Source of the DNA: Mycobacterium saskatchewanense
GTDB taxonomy: Bacteria; Actinomycetota; Actinomycetes; Mycobacteriales; Mycobacteriaceae
Assembly: GCF_010729105.1 (NCBI RefSeq)
Contig: NZ_AP022573.1
Coordinates: 186,001 to 250,000, forward strand
DNA length: 64,000 bases
Direction: 5' to 3'
A program made the position numbers and the translations under genes. Below the pieces are notes generated by a model. The model did no database searches and was not told where the DNA came from. It saw nothing but the letters and a program-made list of their open reading frames with translations. Below are positions 20,001 through 30,462 of this stretch, piece by piece (within the stretch, counting starts at the first letter, position 1; the number at the start of each line of letters is the position of its first letter).

Positions 20001-21542
20001 CTAGGGCCTCCGCCATTCCCGGCCGGTGCGGCGCAACATCTCGAACGACGACTCCGGACCCCAGGTGCCGGCCTCGTACGGCTCGGGCTTGCCGTCTGCC
20101 GCCCAGTTGTCGAGGACGGGATCCAGGATCCGCCAAGCCAATTCGACTTCCGCGTTGACCGGGAACAGGGACGGCTCACCGAGCAGCACGTCCAGGATCA
20201 GCTGCTCGTAGGCCTCGGGCGATTCCTCGGCGAACGCCGAGCCGTAGGAGAAGTCCATGTTGACGTCACGGACCTCCATCGCGGTGCCCGGCACCTTGGA
20301 GCCGAACCGCAGGGTGACGCCCTCGTCGGGCTGCACCCGGATGACCATCGCGTTGGCGCCCAGCTCGTCGGTCATGGTGGCGTCGAACGGCAGGTGCGGC
20401 GCCCGCTTGAACACCAGCGCGATCTCGGTCACCCTGCGGCCCAGGCGTTTTCCGGTGCGCAGATAGAACGGCACCCCGGCCCAGCGCCGGGTGTCGACCT
20501 CGAGCGTGATGGCCGCGAACGTCTCGGTCTTGGAGTCCTTGGCGAACCCCTCCTCGTCGAGCAGGCCGACCACCTTCTGGCCGCCCTGCCACCCGCCGGC
20601 GTACTGGCCGCGGCTGGTGGTCTCGTCGAGCGGCTCGGCGAGCTGCGTCGCCGAGAGCACCTTGATCTTCTCGGTCTGCAGCGATTGCGGGTTGAAGCTG
20701 ACCGGCTCCTCCATCGCGGTGAGCGCCAGCAGCTGCATCAGATGGTTCTGAATGACGTCGCGGGCGGCGCCGATGCCGTCGTAGTAGCCGGCCCGGCCGC
20801 CGAGCCCGATGTCCTCGGCCATGGTGATCTGGACGTGGTCGACGTAGTGGGCGTTCCAGACCGGGTCGAACAGCTGGTTGGCGAAGCGCAGCGCCAGGAT
20901 GTTGCGGACCGTCTCCTTGCCGAGGTAGTGGTCGATCCGGAAGACGGCCTCCTCGGGGAAGACGGCGTTGACGGCCCGGTTGAGGTCCTGCGCGCTCTGC
21001 AGGTCGTGGCCGAACGGCTTCTCGATGACCACCCGGCTCCACCTGTCGCCCTGCGGGCGGGCCAGCCCCGACTTCGCGAGCTGGTCGCACACCACGGGGA
21101 ACGACTTGGGCGGGATCGCCAGGTAGAACGCGTGGTTGCCGCCGGTTCCACGCTCGGCGTCCAGCTTGTCCAGGGTCTCGGCGAGCCGGCCGAACGAGTC
21201 GTCGTCATCGAAAGACCCGTTCACGAACCGGAATCCCTCGACCAGCCGGTCCCAGTTCTCCTGCCGGAACGGCGTCCGGCAGTGCTCCTTGACGGCCTGG
21301 TAGACGACCTCGCCGAAATCCTCGGTGTCCCAGTCCCGCCGGGCGAATCCCACGAGCGAGAAGGTCGGCGGCAGCAGCCCCCGGTTGGCCAGGTCGTAGA
21401 TCGCCGGCATCACCTTCTTGCGGGCGAGGTCGCCGGTGACGCCGAAGATCACCATGCCGCACGGGCCCGCGATCCTGGGTAGCCGCTTGTCGCGCTTGTC
21501 CCGGAGGGGGTTGTGCCAGGTTTTGGTTCTGCCCTGGCTCAT
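20001..21542 (-). CDS. zwf: Glucose-6-phosphate 1-dehydrogenase
   Basis: A 513-residue dehydrogenase oxidising glucose 6-phosphate, the entry to the oxidative pentose pathway. The coenzyme fold is [19 protein letters not shown] (about residues 33-51). The substrate-binding active site is RIDHYLGKE, with its His and Lys, near residue 200. The ATG overlaps the tal stop (ATGA). It corresponds to Zwf2 (Rv1447c), the copy encoded beside its partner opcA. Confidence 0.96.
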   Translation of the reverse strand: MSQGRTKTWHNPLRDKRDKRLPRIAGPCGMVIFGVTGDLARKKVMPAIYDLANRGLLPPTFSLVGFARRDWDTEDFGEVVYQAVKEHCRTPFRQENWDRLVEGFRFVNGSFDDDDSFGRLAETLDKLDAERGTGGNHAFYLAIPPKSFPVVCDQLAKSGLARPQGDRWSRVVIEKPFGHDLQSAQDLNRAVNAVFPEEAVFRIDHYLGKETVRNILALRFANQLFDPVWNAHYVDHVQITMAEDIGLGGRAGYYDGIGAARDVIQNHLMQLLALTAMEEPVSFNPQSLQTEKIKVLSATQLAEPLDETTSRGQYAGGWQGGQKVVGLLDEEGFAKDSKTETFAAITLEVDTRRWAGVPFYLRTGKRLGRRVTEIALVFKRAPHLPFDATMTDELGANAMVIRVQPDEGVTLRFGSKVPGTAMEVRDVNMDFSYGSAFAEESPEAYEQLILDVLLGEPSLFPVNAEVELAWRILDPVLDNWAADGKPEPYEAGTWGPESSFEMLRRTGREWRRP

Positions 21543-22660
21543 TTGTCGGCGGAATCCAGCTGCTTCTGTGTCTCCTCCAACAGCTCGGTCCAGGACTCCA
21601 CGAACTTGTCGACGCCCTCGTTCTCCAGCACCTTGAAGACGTCGGTGAGGTCGATGCCGACCGCGTCCAGTTTGTCGAAGAGCTCCTGGGCCGCGCCGGC
21701 GGTGCCGGTGACGGTGTCGCCCTTGACCTCACCGTGGTCGGCGACGGCGTCGATCGTCTTCTCGGGCATGGTGTTGACCGTGTTGGGCGCGACCAGCTCG
21801 GTCACGTAGAGCGTGTCGGAGTAGTCGGGGTTCTTGACGCCGGTGGACGCCCACAGCGGGCGCTGCACGCGCGCCCCGTCGCCCTTGAGCGCCTCGAAGC
21901 GGCTCCCGCCCTCGAACACCTCCTGGTAGGCCGCGTAGGCCAGGCGCGCGTTGGCCACACCGGCCTGGCCGCGCAGCCCGAGTGCCTCCTCGGAGCCGAT
22001 CTTCTCGAGTCGCTTGTCCACCTCGGTGTCCACCCGGGAGACGAAGAACGACGCCACGGAATGGATCTTGGACAGGTCGTGCCCGGCCTCACGCGCCTTC
22101 TCCAGGCCCTCGAGGTAGGCGTCCATCACCTGGCGGTGTCGCTCCACGGAGAAGATCAATGTGACATTGACCGAAATCCCTTCCGCCAGAACCGAAGTGA
22201 TCGCCGGAATACCGGCCTTTGTCGCCGGGATCTTGATGAACAGGTTTGGGCGGTCGACGATCTTCCACAGCTCGATGGCCTGCGCGGTGGTCTTCTCGGT
22301 CTCGGCGGCCAGGCGCGGGTCGACCTCGATGGATACCCGGCCGTCGACGCCGTCGGAGGACTCCCACTGCGGCCTCAGCACGTCGCACGCATTGCGGACG
22401 TCGTCGGTGGTGACGGTGCGGATGGTCGCGTCCACGTCGGCGCCCCGCTCGGCCAGCTCGGCGATCTGGTCGTTGTAGGTGTCGCTGTCGGCGAGCGCCT
22501 TCTGGAAGATCGACGGGTTGGTGGTAACGCCGACGACACTCTTGGTGTCGATGAGCTCCTGTAAATTGCCCGACCGCAACCGTTCTCGCGACAGGTCATC
22601 CAGCCACACGGATACGCCCGCGGCGCTCAGCGCCGCCAGGTTAGGGTTCTGACCGGCCAT
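21539..22660 (-). CDS. tal: Transaldolase
   Basis: A 373-residue class I aldolase-type transaldolase moving a dihydroxyacetone unit between sugar phosphates. Motifs are [11 protein letters not shown] (residues 46-56) and IKIPATKAG with Schiff-base Lys143. The ATG at 22658-22660 ([11 protein letters not shown]) is preferred to one 9 bases upstream because AGGGTGG is correctly spaced for it and would overlap the other. It follows tkt by 15 bases. Confidence 0.95.
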   Translation of the reverse strand: MAGQNPNLAALSAAGVSVWLDDLSRERLRSGNLQELIDTKSVVGVTTNPSIFQKALADSDTYNDQIAELAERGADVDATIRTVTTDDVRNACDVLRPQWESSDGVDGRVSIEVDPRLAAETEKTTAQAIELWKIVDRPNLFIKIPATKAGIPAITSVLAEGISVNVTLIFSVERHRQVMDAYLEGLEKAREAGHDLSKIHSVASFFVSRVDTEVDKRLEKIGSEEALGLRGQAGVANARLAYAAYQEVFEGGSRFEALKGDGARVQRPLWASTGVKNPDYSDTLYVTELVAPNTVNTMPEKTIDAVADHGEVKGDTVTGTAGAAQELFDKLDAVGIDLTDVFKVLENEGVDKFVESWTELLEETQKQLDSADK

Positions 22661-22675
22661 GTGAACCACCCTTTC

Positions 22676-24766
22676 TCAGTTATCCACGACCTGCTCCGCG
22701 GCCGCAGCGACGGCTTCGGCGGTGAAGCCGAACTCGCGGAACAAGGTCTTGTAGTCCGCGGACTCTCCGTAGTGCTCGATCGAGACGATCCTGCCGGTGT
22801 CACCGACCAGTTTGTGCCAGCTCTGCGCGACGCCGGCCTCGACGGCCACCCTCGCCGACACGGACGGGGGCAGCACGCTGTCGCGGTACTCCTCCGGCTG
22901 GGACTCGAACCACTCCACGCACGGCATCGACACCACTCGCGCGACAATGTCCTTGTCCGCCAACAACTTCTGGGCCCCGACCGCGAGCTGTACCTCCGAG
23001 CCGGTCGCGATCAGCACCACGTCGGGCTCCGGTCCGCCGTCGTCGCCCAGGATGTACCCGCCGCGCTCGACACCCTCGAAGCTGGTGCCCTCGAGGATCG
23101 GCACCCCCTGGCGGGTCAGGATCAGGCCAACCGGGCCGCTGCCGTTGCCGCGGGCCAGTACGGTGCGCCAGGCGTAGGCCGTCTCGTTGGCGTCGGCCGG
23201 GCGCACCACCGACAGCCTGGGGATCGCGCGCAGCGCCGCGAGGTGCTCGATCGGCTGGTGGGTGGGGCCGTCCTCGCCGAGGCCGATCGAGTCGTGCGTC
23301 CACACGTAGATCGTGTCGATGTCCATCAGCGCGGCGAGCCGCACGGCGGGGCGCATGTAGTCGGAGAACTGCAAGAAGGTGGCACCGTAGGCCCGGGTCG
23401 GCCCGTGCAGCACGATGCCGGACAGGATCGCGCCCATCGCGTGTTCGCGGATGCCGAAGTGGAGGGTGCGGCCGTACCAGTGGGCGGTGTACTCCTTGGT
23501 CGAAATCGACGGCGGGCCGAAGGAGTCGGCGCCCTTGATGGTGGTGTTGGTGCTGCCGGCCAGGTCGGCCGAACCGCCCCACAGCTCCGGCAGCTTCGGT
23601 CCCACCGCGTTGAGCACCTCGTTGGACGCCTTGCGGGTGGCCACCGCGTCGGAGCCGGGCTCCCAGGTCGGGACGTCGGCGTCCCAGCCCTCGGGCAGCT
23701 TCTCTGCGGTCAGGCGGTCGAGCAATGCCTTGCGGTCGGGTTCGCGCTGCACCCAGGCGTCGAAGTCGGCCTGCCACTTCTCGTGCGCTTCCTTGCCGCG
23801 GTCCACCAGCTTGCGGGTGTGGGCGATGACGTCGTCGCGGACCTCGAACTTCTTGTCCGGGTCGAAGCCCAGCTCGCGCTTGACGGCGGCCACTTCCTCG
23901 TCGCCGAGCGCCGCGCCGTGCGCCTTGCCGGTGTTCATCAGCTTGGGCGCGGGGTAGCCGATGATGGTGCGCAACTCGATGAACGACGGCCGGTCGGTGA
24001 CGGCCTTGGCGTTGGCGATCGCCTCCTCGATGCCGACGACGTTCTCGCCGCCCTCGACCCGCTGGACGTGCCAGCCGTAGGCCTCGTAGCGCGCGGCGGT
24101 GTCCTCGCAGAGGGCGATGTTGGTGTCGTCCTCGATCGAGATCTCGTTGTGGTCGTAGAACACGATGAGGTTGCCCAACTGCTGCACCGCGGCCAGCGAC
24201 GATGCCTCGGAGGTCACGCCCTCTTCGATGTCGCCGTCGGAGGCGATGACGTAGATGAAGTGGTCGAACGGGCTGGTGCCCGGCGCGGCATCCGGGTCGA
24301 AAAGGCCGCGCTCGTAGCGCGAGGCCATCGCCATTCCCACGGCCGAGGCCAGACCCTGGCCGAGCGGGCCGGTGGTGATCTCGACGCCCGTGGTGTGCCG
24401 GAACTCCGGGTGGCCCGGCGTCTTGGATCCCCAGGTGCGCAGCGACTCGATGTCGGACAGCTCCAGGCCGAAGCCGCCGAGGTAGAGCTGCAGGTACAGC
24501 GTCAGGCTGCTGTGGCCGCAGGACAGGACGAATCGGTCGCGGCCCAGCCAGTGGGTGTCGCCGGGATCGTGGCGCATCGTGCGCTGGAACAGGGTGTAGG
24601 CCAGCGGCGCCAGGCTCATCGCCGTGCCGGGGTGGCCGTTGCCCACCTTCTGCACCGCGTCGGCGGCCAGCACCCGGATGGTGTCGACGGCCGCGGAGTC
24701 GATCTCGGTCCAGTCGTCCGGGTGGTGCGGTTGGGTCAGCGTGGAGATCTCGTCGAGTGTCGTCAC
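22676..24766 (-). CDS. tkt: Transketolase
   Basis: A 696-residue thiamine-diphosphate enzyme transferring two-carbon ketol units. Visible motifs are GNGHPG (residues 42-47), the TPP-binding [13 protein letters not shown] with the downstream Asn, and the transketolase segment [11 protein letters not shown]. The GTG start (24764-24766) fits the family N-terminus ([16 protein letters not shown]) and has AAGGA about 9 bases upstream. A longer frame is open upstream but lacks a ribosome site. It is the first gene of tkt-tal-zwf-opcA-pgl and is divergent from ctaB across 265 bases. Confidence 0.95.
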   Translation of the reverse strand: MTTLDEISTLTQPHHPDDWTEIDSAAVDTIRVLAADAVQKVGNGHPGTAMSLAPLAYTLFQRTMRHDPGDTHWLGRDRFVLSCGHSSLTLYLQLYLGGFGLELSDIESLRTWGSKTPGHPEFRHTTGVEITTGPLGQGLASAVGMAMASRYERGLFDPDAAPGTSPFDHFIYVIASDGDIEEGVTSEASSLAAVQQLGNLIVFYDHNEISIEDDTNIALCEDTAARYEAYGWHVQRVEGGENVVGIEEAIANAKAVTDRPSFIELRTIIGYPAPKLMNTGKAHGAALGDEEVAAVKRELGFDPDKKFEVRDDVIAHTRKLVDRGKEAHEKWQADFDAWVQREPDRKALLDRLTAEKLPEGWDADVPTWEPGSDAVATRKASNEVLNAVGPKLPELWGGSADLAGSTNTTIKGADSFGPPSISTKEYTAHWYGRTLHFGIREHAMGAILSGIVLHGPTRAYGATFLQFSDYMRPAVRLAALMDIDTIYVWTHDSIGLGEDGPTHQPIEHLAALRAIPRLSVVRPADANETAYAWRTVLARGNGSGPVGLILTRQGVPILEGTSFEGVERGGYILGDDGGPEPDVVLIATGSEVQLAVGAQKLLADKDIVARVVSMPCVEWFESQPEEYRDSVLPPSVSARVAVEAGVAQSWHKLVGDTGRIVSIEHYGESADYKTLFREFGFTAEAVAAAAEQVVDN

Positions 24767-25031
24767 AGACTCAGTTCCTTGGGTCATCGAGGTGATCGAA
24801 TCCCACCCTAGTGCGGGAGTGCCGGCTAATGCAGTGCAGGTTTTCGGGTACCCGCGCCGGGCGGTTGTGAAAATGACCGACGTAACGCGTTCGTTGCCGG
24901 CGTTTTGCATTCCGTTCGGATTTCTCGGAAGAATCGTCGTTGAGGACCCTGCGGGCGGGCGGCCGTCGGCGCGCGGTCTACCATCGTGCGTAGTAGTGCT
25001 GCGCCCCGCTGCGACCCCGAGGAGTTATTGC

Positions 25032-25970
25032 GTGAGCGTTCGCGGGCGCGTCGCGCCGAGCGGATCACCGACCCGGCTGCCGGGTCGTGTTCAGGGCACG
25101 CTGCTGGCCTACCTGGCGCTGACCAAGCCACGGGTCATCGAACTGCTGCTCGTTACCGCCATCCCCGCCATGCTGCTCGCGCAGCGCGGCGCCGTGCATC
25201 CGCTGCTGATCGTCAACACGTTGATCGGCGGGATGCTGGCCGCCGGCGGCGCCAACACGCTGAACTGTGTGGCCGACGCCGACATCGACAAGGTGATGAA
25301 GCGGACCGCGCGCCGGCCGCTGGCGCGCGCGGCCGTCCCGACGCGCAACGCCCTCGTGTTCGGCCTGCTGCTGACGGCGGCGTCGTTCTTCTGGCTCTGG
25401 CGGACGACGAACCTGTTGTCGGGGCTGCTGGCCATGGCGACCGTCGCCTTCTACGTGTTCGTCTACACGCTGCTCCTCAAGCGCCGCACGTCGCAGAACG
25501 TGGTGTGGGGCGGCGCGGCCGGCTGCATGCCGGTGATGATCGGCTGGTCGGCCGTCACCGGCACCATCGGTTGGCCGGCGCTGGTGATGTTCGCGGTCAT
25601 CTTCTTCTGGACGCCGCCGCACACCTGGGCGCTCGCGATGCGCTACAAGGACGACTACAAGGCGGCGGGCGTGCCGATGCTGCCGGCCGTGGCGACCGAA
25701 CGGCAGGTCACCAAGCAGATCCTGATCTACACCTGGCTGACCGTGCTGGCGACGCTGGCGCTGGCGCTGGCCACCGGCTGGCTGTACGCGGCGGTCGCGG
25801 TGGTGGCCGGGGTGTGGTTCCTGGCGATGGCCCACCAGCTGTACGCCGGGGTGCGCGCCGGCGAGCCGGTCAAGCCGCTGCGCCTGTTCCTGCAGTCGAA
25901 CAACTACCTGGCGGTGGTGTTCTGCGCGCTGGCGGTCGACTCGGCCATCGCGCTGCCCCACCTGTTCTGA
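25032..25970 (+). CDS. ctaB: Protoheme IX farnesyltransferase (heme O synthase)
   Basis: A 312-residue UbiA-family prenyltransferase making heme O from protoheme and farnesyl diphosphate. It has the prenyl-diphosphate motif [15 protein letters not shown] (about residues 78-92), a second Asp-rich site near YKDDYKAAG, and about eight to nine transmembrane helices. The GTG start has GAGGAG about 8 bases upstream. Heme O is the substrate for CtaA, encoded about 3.5 kb downstream on the other strand. Together they supply heme A to cytochrome aa3 oxidase. Confidence 0.95.
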   Translation: MSVRGRVAPSGSPTRLPGRVQGTLLAYLALTKPRVIELLLVTAIPAMLLAQRGAVHPLLIVNTLIGGMLAAGGANTLNCVADADIDKVMKRTARRPLARAAVPTRNALVFGLLLTAASFFWLWRTTNLLSGLLAMATVAFYVFVYTLLLKRRTSQNVVWGGAAGCMPVMIGWSAVTGTIGWPALVMFAVIFFWTPPHTWALAMRYKDDYKAAGVPMLPAVATERQVTKQILIYTWLTVLATLALALATGWLYAAVAVVAGVWFLAMAHQLYAGVRAGEPVKPLRLFLQSNNYLAVVFCALAVDSAIALPHLF

Positions 25971-26258
25971 ATTAGCGCGAGTAAAAGCCGGCGCGGGCCC
26001 GGCGGCTCTCGTTTGGCCGCCGAATCCTCAAGTACCGCAACACAACAAGGCTCACGTCGCCTCCGGCGGGGGTTCCGCGCCCCGGGAAGGCCCGGTTGCG
26101 GCATCCCGCGTCCTGAGATCGGATCTTCCCTGTAATAGCTGGCCATTCGCGGCGGGGAAGGAGTTGTCTGGCATGACGTTGCATGTCGTTACCCAAGGAC
26201 CGGGCCGCTCCTGTTGCTCCCTACCGGGTGTCGGCCATCCATCTGCGCCGGGCTGACG

Positions 26259-27776
26259 ATGGCCGCACCCATCTGGATGGCTTCGCCGCCAGAGGTGCAT
26301 TCGGCATTGTTGAGTAGCGGTCCGGGACCGGCGTCGTTGTTCGCGGCGGCCGGCGCCTGGAGCTCACTCAGCGCCGAATACGCCTCGGCCGCCGACGAAC
26401 TCGGCGCCCTGCTGGCGTCGGTGCAGGCGGGCTCCTGGGAGGGGCCCAGCGCCTCGTCGTACGTCGCGGCGCACCTGCCGTACCTGGCCTGGCTGGCCCG
26501 GGCCGGGGCCGACAGCGCCGCCGCGGCAACCCAACACGAGGCGGCGGGCACGGCGTACGCGGCGGCGCTTGCCGCCATGCCGACGCTCGCCGAGCTGGCC
26601 GCCAACCACGCCGTCCACGCGGTGCTGACGGCGACCAACTTCTTCGGCGTCAACACCATTCCGCTGGCCCTCAACGAGGCGGACTATGCCCGGATGTGGA
26701 TCCAGGCCGCGACCTCGATGGCGACCTACCAAGCGGTTTCGGACGCGGCGGTGGCCGCCACCCCGAAGTCGCCCCCGGCGCCGCAGATCCTGAAGTCGGC
26801 AGCGCAGGCCGCGTCCGCCACCAATCCGCTGCAGGACATTCAGCAGCAGATTCTCGCCGCATTCGGGCTGAACTGGGACCCGGGCAGCGGCACCATCAAC
26901 GGGATTCCCTACCTGAGCTACACCAACCCGTTGACGCCCGTCTACTGGGTGACGCGGTACCTGTCCTACGCCCAGGACCTGCACTCGTTCGTCCAGCTGC
27001 TGCTGACCAATCCGGTGCTGCTGCTCCAGTACCTCGGCGGCCTCACGCCGCTCCAGGTGGCGGCGTACCTGGCGCTGCACCCGCTGACGGCCATCGCGAT
27101 CGCCCTGTCGCCGCTGCTGTCCACGCTCTCGACGCTGCCCGCCGCCGCGGCGGCCAGCGTGGCGGCGGTCGCCGCCCTGGCGGCGCTGCCGGTGGCATCC
27201 GTGCCCGCGGTCGCGCCGGTGCTGGCACCCGTCGCGGCGGTGTCCCATGTGGTCCCGGCGATCGCGCCGGCCCCGACGCTCGCCGGCGCCGTCGGCACCG
27301 GCACCCCGGCGACACCGGCGACCGCGGCGGGCACCGTCGCCGGTTCGGCGCCGCCGTCACCGGCGGCGCCCGCCACCCCGGGGTTCTTCCCGTACGCGGT
27401 CGGCGGCGGCCCGGGCACCGGCTTCGATACGGGGCACACCACGTCCGCCGCCGTGAGCGCGCGGGCGCGGGCGCGTGAGCAGGACAGCGTCGCGGTCACC
27501 GCCGCGGCGGCGGAACGGCGGAGGCGTCGGAAAAGACGGCAGCAGGACGAGCCCATGCGGGGCTTCGCGGATGAATTCGCGGATGTGGACCCCGACGACT
27601 CCCCGTCGGAGGCCTCCGACCACGGCGGGGGACCGCTGGGGTTCACCGGAACGGTCGACCAGGGCACCGCGCGGGCGGCCGGCCTGACCGTGCTTTCGGG
27701 TGACGCGTTCGGGGGCGGGCCGACGGTGCCGATGGTGCCGGGCACCTGGCAGCCCGACCCACCTCCCGACGGCTAA
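26259..27776 (+). CDS. PPE family protein, PPE-PPW subgroup
   Basis: A 505-residue PPE protein. The N-terminal PPE domain (residues 1-180) begins MAAPIWMASPPEVHSALLSS and carries the WxG turn W60-E-G62. The C-terminal part has the PPW-subgroup signatures GFTGT (461-465) and PMVPGTW (491-497, PxxPxxW). A basic Arg-rich stretch lies between. PPE proteins are normally exported by type VII (ESX) secretion, usually with a PE partner, but no PE or esx gene is adjacent here. In M. tuberculosis I recall PE_PGRS genes at this position. The ribosome site is weak, so the ATG choice rests on the family N-terminus. Confidence 0.9.
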   Translation: MAAPIWMASPPEVHSALLSSGPGPASLFAAAGAWSSLSAEYASAADELGALLASVQAGSWEGPSASSYVAAHLPYLAWLARAGADSAAAATQHEAAGTAYAAALAAMPTLAELAANHAVHAVLTATNFFGVNTIPLALNEADYARMWIQAATSMATYQAVSDAAVAATPKSPPAPQILKSAAQAASATNPLQDIQQQILAAFGLNWDPGSGTINGIPYLSYTNPLTPVYWVTRYLSYAQDLHSFVQLLLTNPVLLLQYLGGLTPLQVAAYLALHPLTAIAIALSPLLSTLSTLPAAAAASVAAVAALAALPVASVPAVAPVLAPVAAVSHVVPAIAPAPTLAGAVGTGTPATPATAAGTVAGSAPPSPAAPATPGFFPYAVGGGPGTGFDTGHTTSAAVSARARAREQDSVAVTAAAAERRRRRKRRQQDEPMRGFADEFADVDPDDSPSEASDHGGGPLGFTGTVDQGTARAAGLTVLSGDAFGGGPTVPMVPGTWQPDPPPDG

Positions 27777-28747
27777 GGCAGCAGCACGATCGAGCCGGTG
27801 GTCTTACGGCCCTCCAGGTCCCGGTGGGCCCGGGCCGCCTCGGCGAGCGGGTACCGGCCGCCGACCTCGATCGTGATGTCCCCGCCGCGGATCGCGTCGA
27901 ACAATTCCTCCGAGCGCCAGCCGAACTCCTGGCCGCTGCGGACGAAGTAGGCCAGCGACGGCCGGGTCAGGTACACCGATCCCGCCGCGTTGAGGCGTTG
28001 CGGATCGAACGGCGGAACGGGGCCGCTGGCCGCGCCGAACAGCGCCAGGGTGCCGCGGACGGCGAGGCTGGCCAGGCTGGCGTCGAAGGTGGTGGCGCCG
28101 ACGCCGTCGTACACGGCCGCCACGCCGTCGCCGCCGGTGAGCTCGCGGATCCGCTTGCCGAACTCCTCGGCGTCCTCCGGGTAGTCGAGCACCTCGGCGG
28201 CGCCCGCCTTTCGCGACGCGCGCGCCTTCTCCGGCGTGGAGACCGTCGTGATCACCCGGGCGCCCAGCAGCGTGGCCCACTGCGTGAGGATCAGTCCCAC
28301 GCCGCCGGCGCCGGCGTGCACCAGCACGGTGTCGCCGGCCTGCACCGGATAAACCGACTTCAGCAGGTAGTGCGCGGTGAGGCCCTTCAGCAGCACCGAC
28401 GCCGCCACCTCCGACGTCACATCCTCCGGCACGTGCGCGGTCAAAGTGGCTGGGGCGTTGGCGTATTCGGCGTATCCGCCGGTCGCGGCGGCGCTGACGA
28501 CGCGGTCGCCCTCCCGGAAGCCGTCGACGCCCTCGCCCGTGGCGGCGACGGTGCCGCACAGTTCCGAGCCGAGGATGAACGGCAGCTCCCGCGGGTACTG
28601 CCCGGACCGGAAGTAGGTGTCGATGTAGTTGACGCCGATCGCCTCGGCCTTGATCAGCACCTCGCCCGGCCCGGGTGCGGGTTCGGGGGCGTCGACGTAG
28701 CTCAGGACCTCTGGACCGCCGGTTTCACCGACTTCGATTGCATGCAT
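27773..28747 (-). CDS. qor: Quinone oxidoreductase, zinc-independent MDR family
   Basis: A 324-residue NADPH:quinone reductase-type medium-chain dehydrogenase. The N-terminal GroES-like domain is followed by the nucleotide-binding motif HAGAGGVGLILTQWA and the family segment SVLLKGLTAHYLL. No structural zinc cysteines are present, as expected for this branch. It corresponds to Rv1454c. The ATG (28745-28747) lies only 19 bases from the preferred start of the divergent gene. Its 3' end overlaps the PPE stop region by 4 bases (27773-27776), convergently. Confidence 0.88.
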   Translation of the reverse strand: MHAIEVGETGGPEVLSYVDAPEPAPGPGEVLIKAEAIGVNYIDTYFRSGQYPRELPFILGSELCGTVAATGEGVDGFREGDRVVSAAATGGYAEYANAPATLTAHVPEDVTSEVAASVLLKGLTAHYLLKSVYPVQAGDTVLVHAGAGGVGLILTQWATLLGARVITTVSTPEKARASRKAGAAEVLDYPEDAEEFGKRIRELTGGDGVAAVYDGVGATTFDASLASLAVRGTLALFGAASGPVPPFDPQRLNAAGSVYLTRPSLAYFVRSGQEFGWRSEELFDAIRGGDITIEVGGRYPLAEAARAHRDLEGRKTTGSIVLLP

Positions 28748-28766
28748 GTGGATATCATGCCCGGGC

Positions 28767-29417
28767 ATGAAGCTCGCCCGCCCGGACGTCTTCCATCCCC
28801 GCATCGTGCTGGCGGGGACCGCCGACGCGGACGACGCCGGACTGGTGGGTGCGCTTCGGCGCCATGGCCTGCACGCCCGCTGGCTGCCCTGGGACGATCC
28901 TCGCACCACCGAAGCGGATCTGGTGATCCTGCGCGCCGCCCGCGACTGCGCCGGGTTCCTGGCGTGGACCACTCGCGTGCGGAACCTGCTGAACCCGCCC
29001 GCCGTCGTCGCGTGGAATCTGGACGAGCGGTACCTGCGCGACCTCGAGAGTGCCGGTGTGCCGACGGGGCGAGGTGAGCCGGGAAGCCGGACGGCGTTGA
29101 TCTTCTTCGGCGGCGCCCCCTCGCACGCGTTCGACGGCACGGGGCCGGTCCAGCCCGACTTCGAGCTGTGGGATCTGGGTTCGGCGGCCACGGCGGCGGC
29201 CGCCGAACGGGCCGGAGTCGATGCGGCCGAGCTGCTTTACGCGCGGGCCGACGTCAGCGGGGGACGGCTGGTGAGCCTCGATCTTGTCGCGCCGTCGCTG
29301 GGTTGGCGGCGATTGGACGCCGCGGCCCGCGACCGGGCCCAGCGGGGCTTTGCGCTGGCCGTCGAGTCAGCCCTCGAGCGGCTGGGGCTGGGTCCGCTCC
29401 CGCATCGAGGCCCATAG
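28767..29417 (+). CDS. Conserved hypothetical protein, Rv1455-like
   Basis: A 216-residue soluble protein I cannot assign securely. The N-terminal half looks like a small alpha/beta domain (RIVLAGTADADDAGLV, then DLVILRAARDCAGFLAW and VAWNLDERYLRDLESAG). The last phrase resembles the pre-ATP-grasp region of RimK/glutathione-synthetase-like proteins, but no full ATP-grasp domain follows. An ATG 21 bases upstream (28746) is possible but would overlap the divergent qor start. The 3' end overlaps ctaA convergently by 51 bases. Confidence 0.7.
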   Translation: MKLARPDVFHPRIVLAGTADADDAGLVGALRRHGLHARWLPWDDPRTTEADLVILRAARDCAGFLAWTTRVRNLLNPPAVVAWNLDERYLRDLESAGVPTGRGEPGSRTALIFFGGAPSHAFDGTGPVQPDFELWDLGSAATAAAAERAGVDAAELLYARADVSGGRLVSLDLVAPSLGWRRLDAAARDRAQRGFALAVESALERLGLGPLPHRGP

Positions 29418-30311
29418 CGCGGCGGTGGCCGCCGTGCAGGCGGCGGCTCCCGCCACGTGGAGCGTGACCAGGGCGGCGGGCACCCCCGTGAAGTACTGCG
29501 CGGTGCCGACGGCGGCCTGCGCGCACACCAGGGCGACGAGCACGCCGAGGCGCAGCAGGATGGGCCGGGCGGCGTGCACGGCCAGCAGCCCGAAGCCCAG
29601 TCCCACCAGCAGCGCCAGGTAGGCGACCAGCAGCGACGAATGCGCGTGCACCAGCGTCTCGATCTCGATCCTGAGTCGCGGGACCGTCCGGCTGGCGCTG
29701 CGGTCGCCCGCGTGCGGGCCGGCGGCCGTCACCAGCGTGCCCGTCACGAGGACCGCGGCAAGGTTCACGCCGGTCAATGCCGTCAGCGCGCGCAGTGGCC
29801 GGGCCACCAGCGGGCGGACCGCGCCGGCACCGTCGCCGTCAGGCTCGCCGACCTTGACGTAGAGCAGCACCGAGAGCCACACCATTGCCATCGACGTCAG
29901 CAGGTGGATGGCCACCGTCCACCAGAGCAGGCCGGTGCGCACGGTGATGCCGCCGATCACCGCCTGCACGACCGTCGACGCCGGCATCAGCCACGCATAC
30001 AGCAGCACCTCACTGCGCCGCCGCGCCCGCGTCACGGCCAGCACCGCCAGCGCCGCGGCGATCACCACCCCGATGCTGAACACCCGGTTGCCGAACTCGA
30101 CCGCCTGGTGCACGCGCGGCACCTCGGCGTGCGCGACGGGGGTGAAGCTGCCGGGGAAGCACTGCGGCCAGGTGGGGCAGCCCAGCCCCGATGCGGTGAC
30201 GCGGACGATCGCGCCGGTGACGGCGATGCCGCCCTGGGTGAGGATGACGAGCGCGGCGATCAGCCGCTGGGCGCGCAGGCCGGGGTCGGGCAGCAGATCC
30301 ACCAACCGCAT
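29367..30311 (-). CDS. ctaA: Heme A synthase
   Basis: A 314-residue membrane protein of the COX15/CtaA family oxidising heme O to heme A. It has about eight transmembrane helices and the expected heme-ligand histidines in VHQAVEFGNR, VAIHLLTSM, LVHAHSSLL and TLHVAGA. The loop GLGCPTWPQCFPG holds the paired cysteines. The ATG at 30309-30311 gives a length close to the Rv1456c product; a GTG at 30342-30344 is an alternative start. It overlaps the preceding convergent gene by 51 bases. Confidence 0.92.
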   Translation of the reverse strand: MRLVDLLPDPGLRAQRLIAALVILTQGGIAVTGAIVRVTASGLGCPTWPQCFPGSFTPVAHAEVPRVHQAVEFGNRVFSIGVVIAAALAVLAVTRARRRSEVLLYAWLMPASTVVQAVIGGITVRTGLLWWTVAIHLLTSMAMVWLSVLLYVKVGEPDGDGAGAVRPLVARPLRALTALTGVNLAAVLVTGTLVTAAGPHAGDRSASRTVPRLRIEIETLVHAHSSLLVAYLALLVGLGFGLLAVHAARPILLRLGVLVALVCAQAAVGTAQYFTGVPAALVTLHVAGAAACTAATAALWASMRERTQPQPLEG

Positions 30312-30389
30312 CAGCGCTCGTCCCACGGCCCGATCGTAGGCCACCGAAAACTACGGTCTGTAGTAAGCCCTGGCGTCGGCCCAAGTCGG

Positions 30390-30449
30390 CGAGACATAAA
30401 CGACGCACATCCGCGCCGGCGTTTCGTGTGCGCGGTTCATGTGTCGCGA
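30390..30449. repeat. 60-bp hyphenated palindromic repeat, family B copy 1
   Basis: An intergenic element between the ctaA start and the end of the ABC permease gene. Imperfect inverted arms (GACATAAACGACGCACA on the left, TGTGCGCGGTTCATGTGTC on the right) flank a GC-rich centre. It aligns without gaps over 60 bases to 50853-50912, with 51 identities by my count. Confidence 0.7.
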
Positions 30450-30462
30450 ACTCCCACGCGCG

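Noticed and set aside
25987..26006. Possible terminator after ctaB
   Set aside because: The GCCGG/CCGGC stem is only five pairs in very GC-rich DNA and has no following T-tract.
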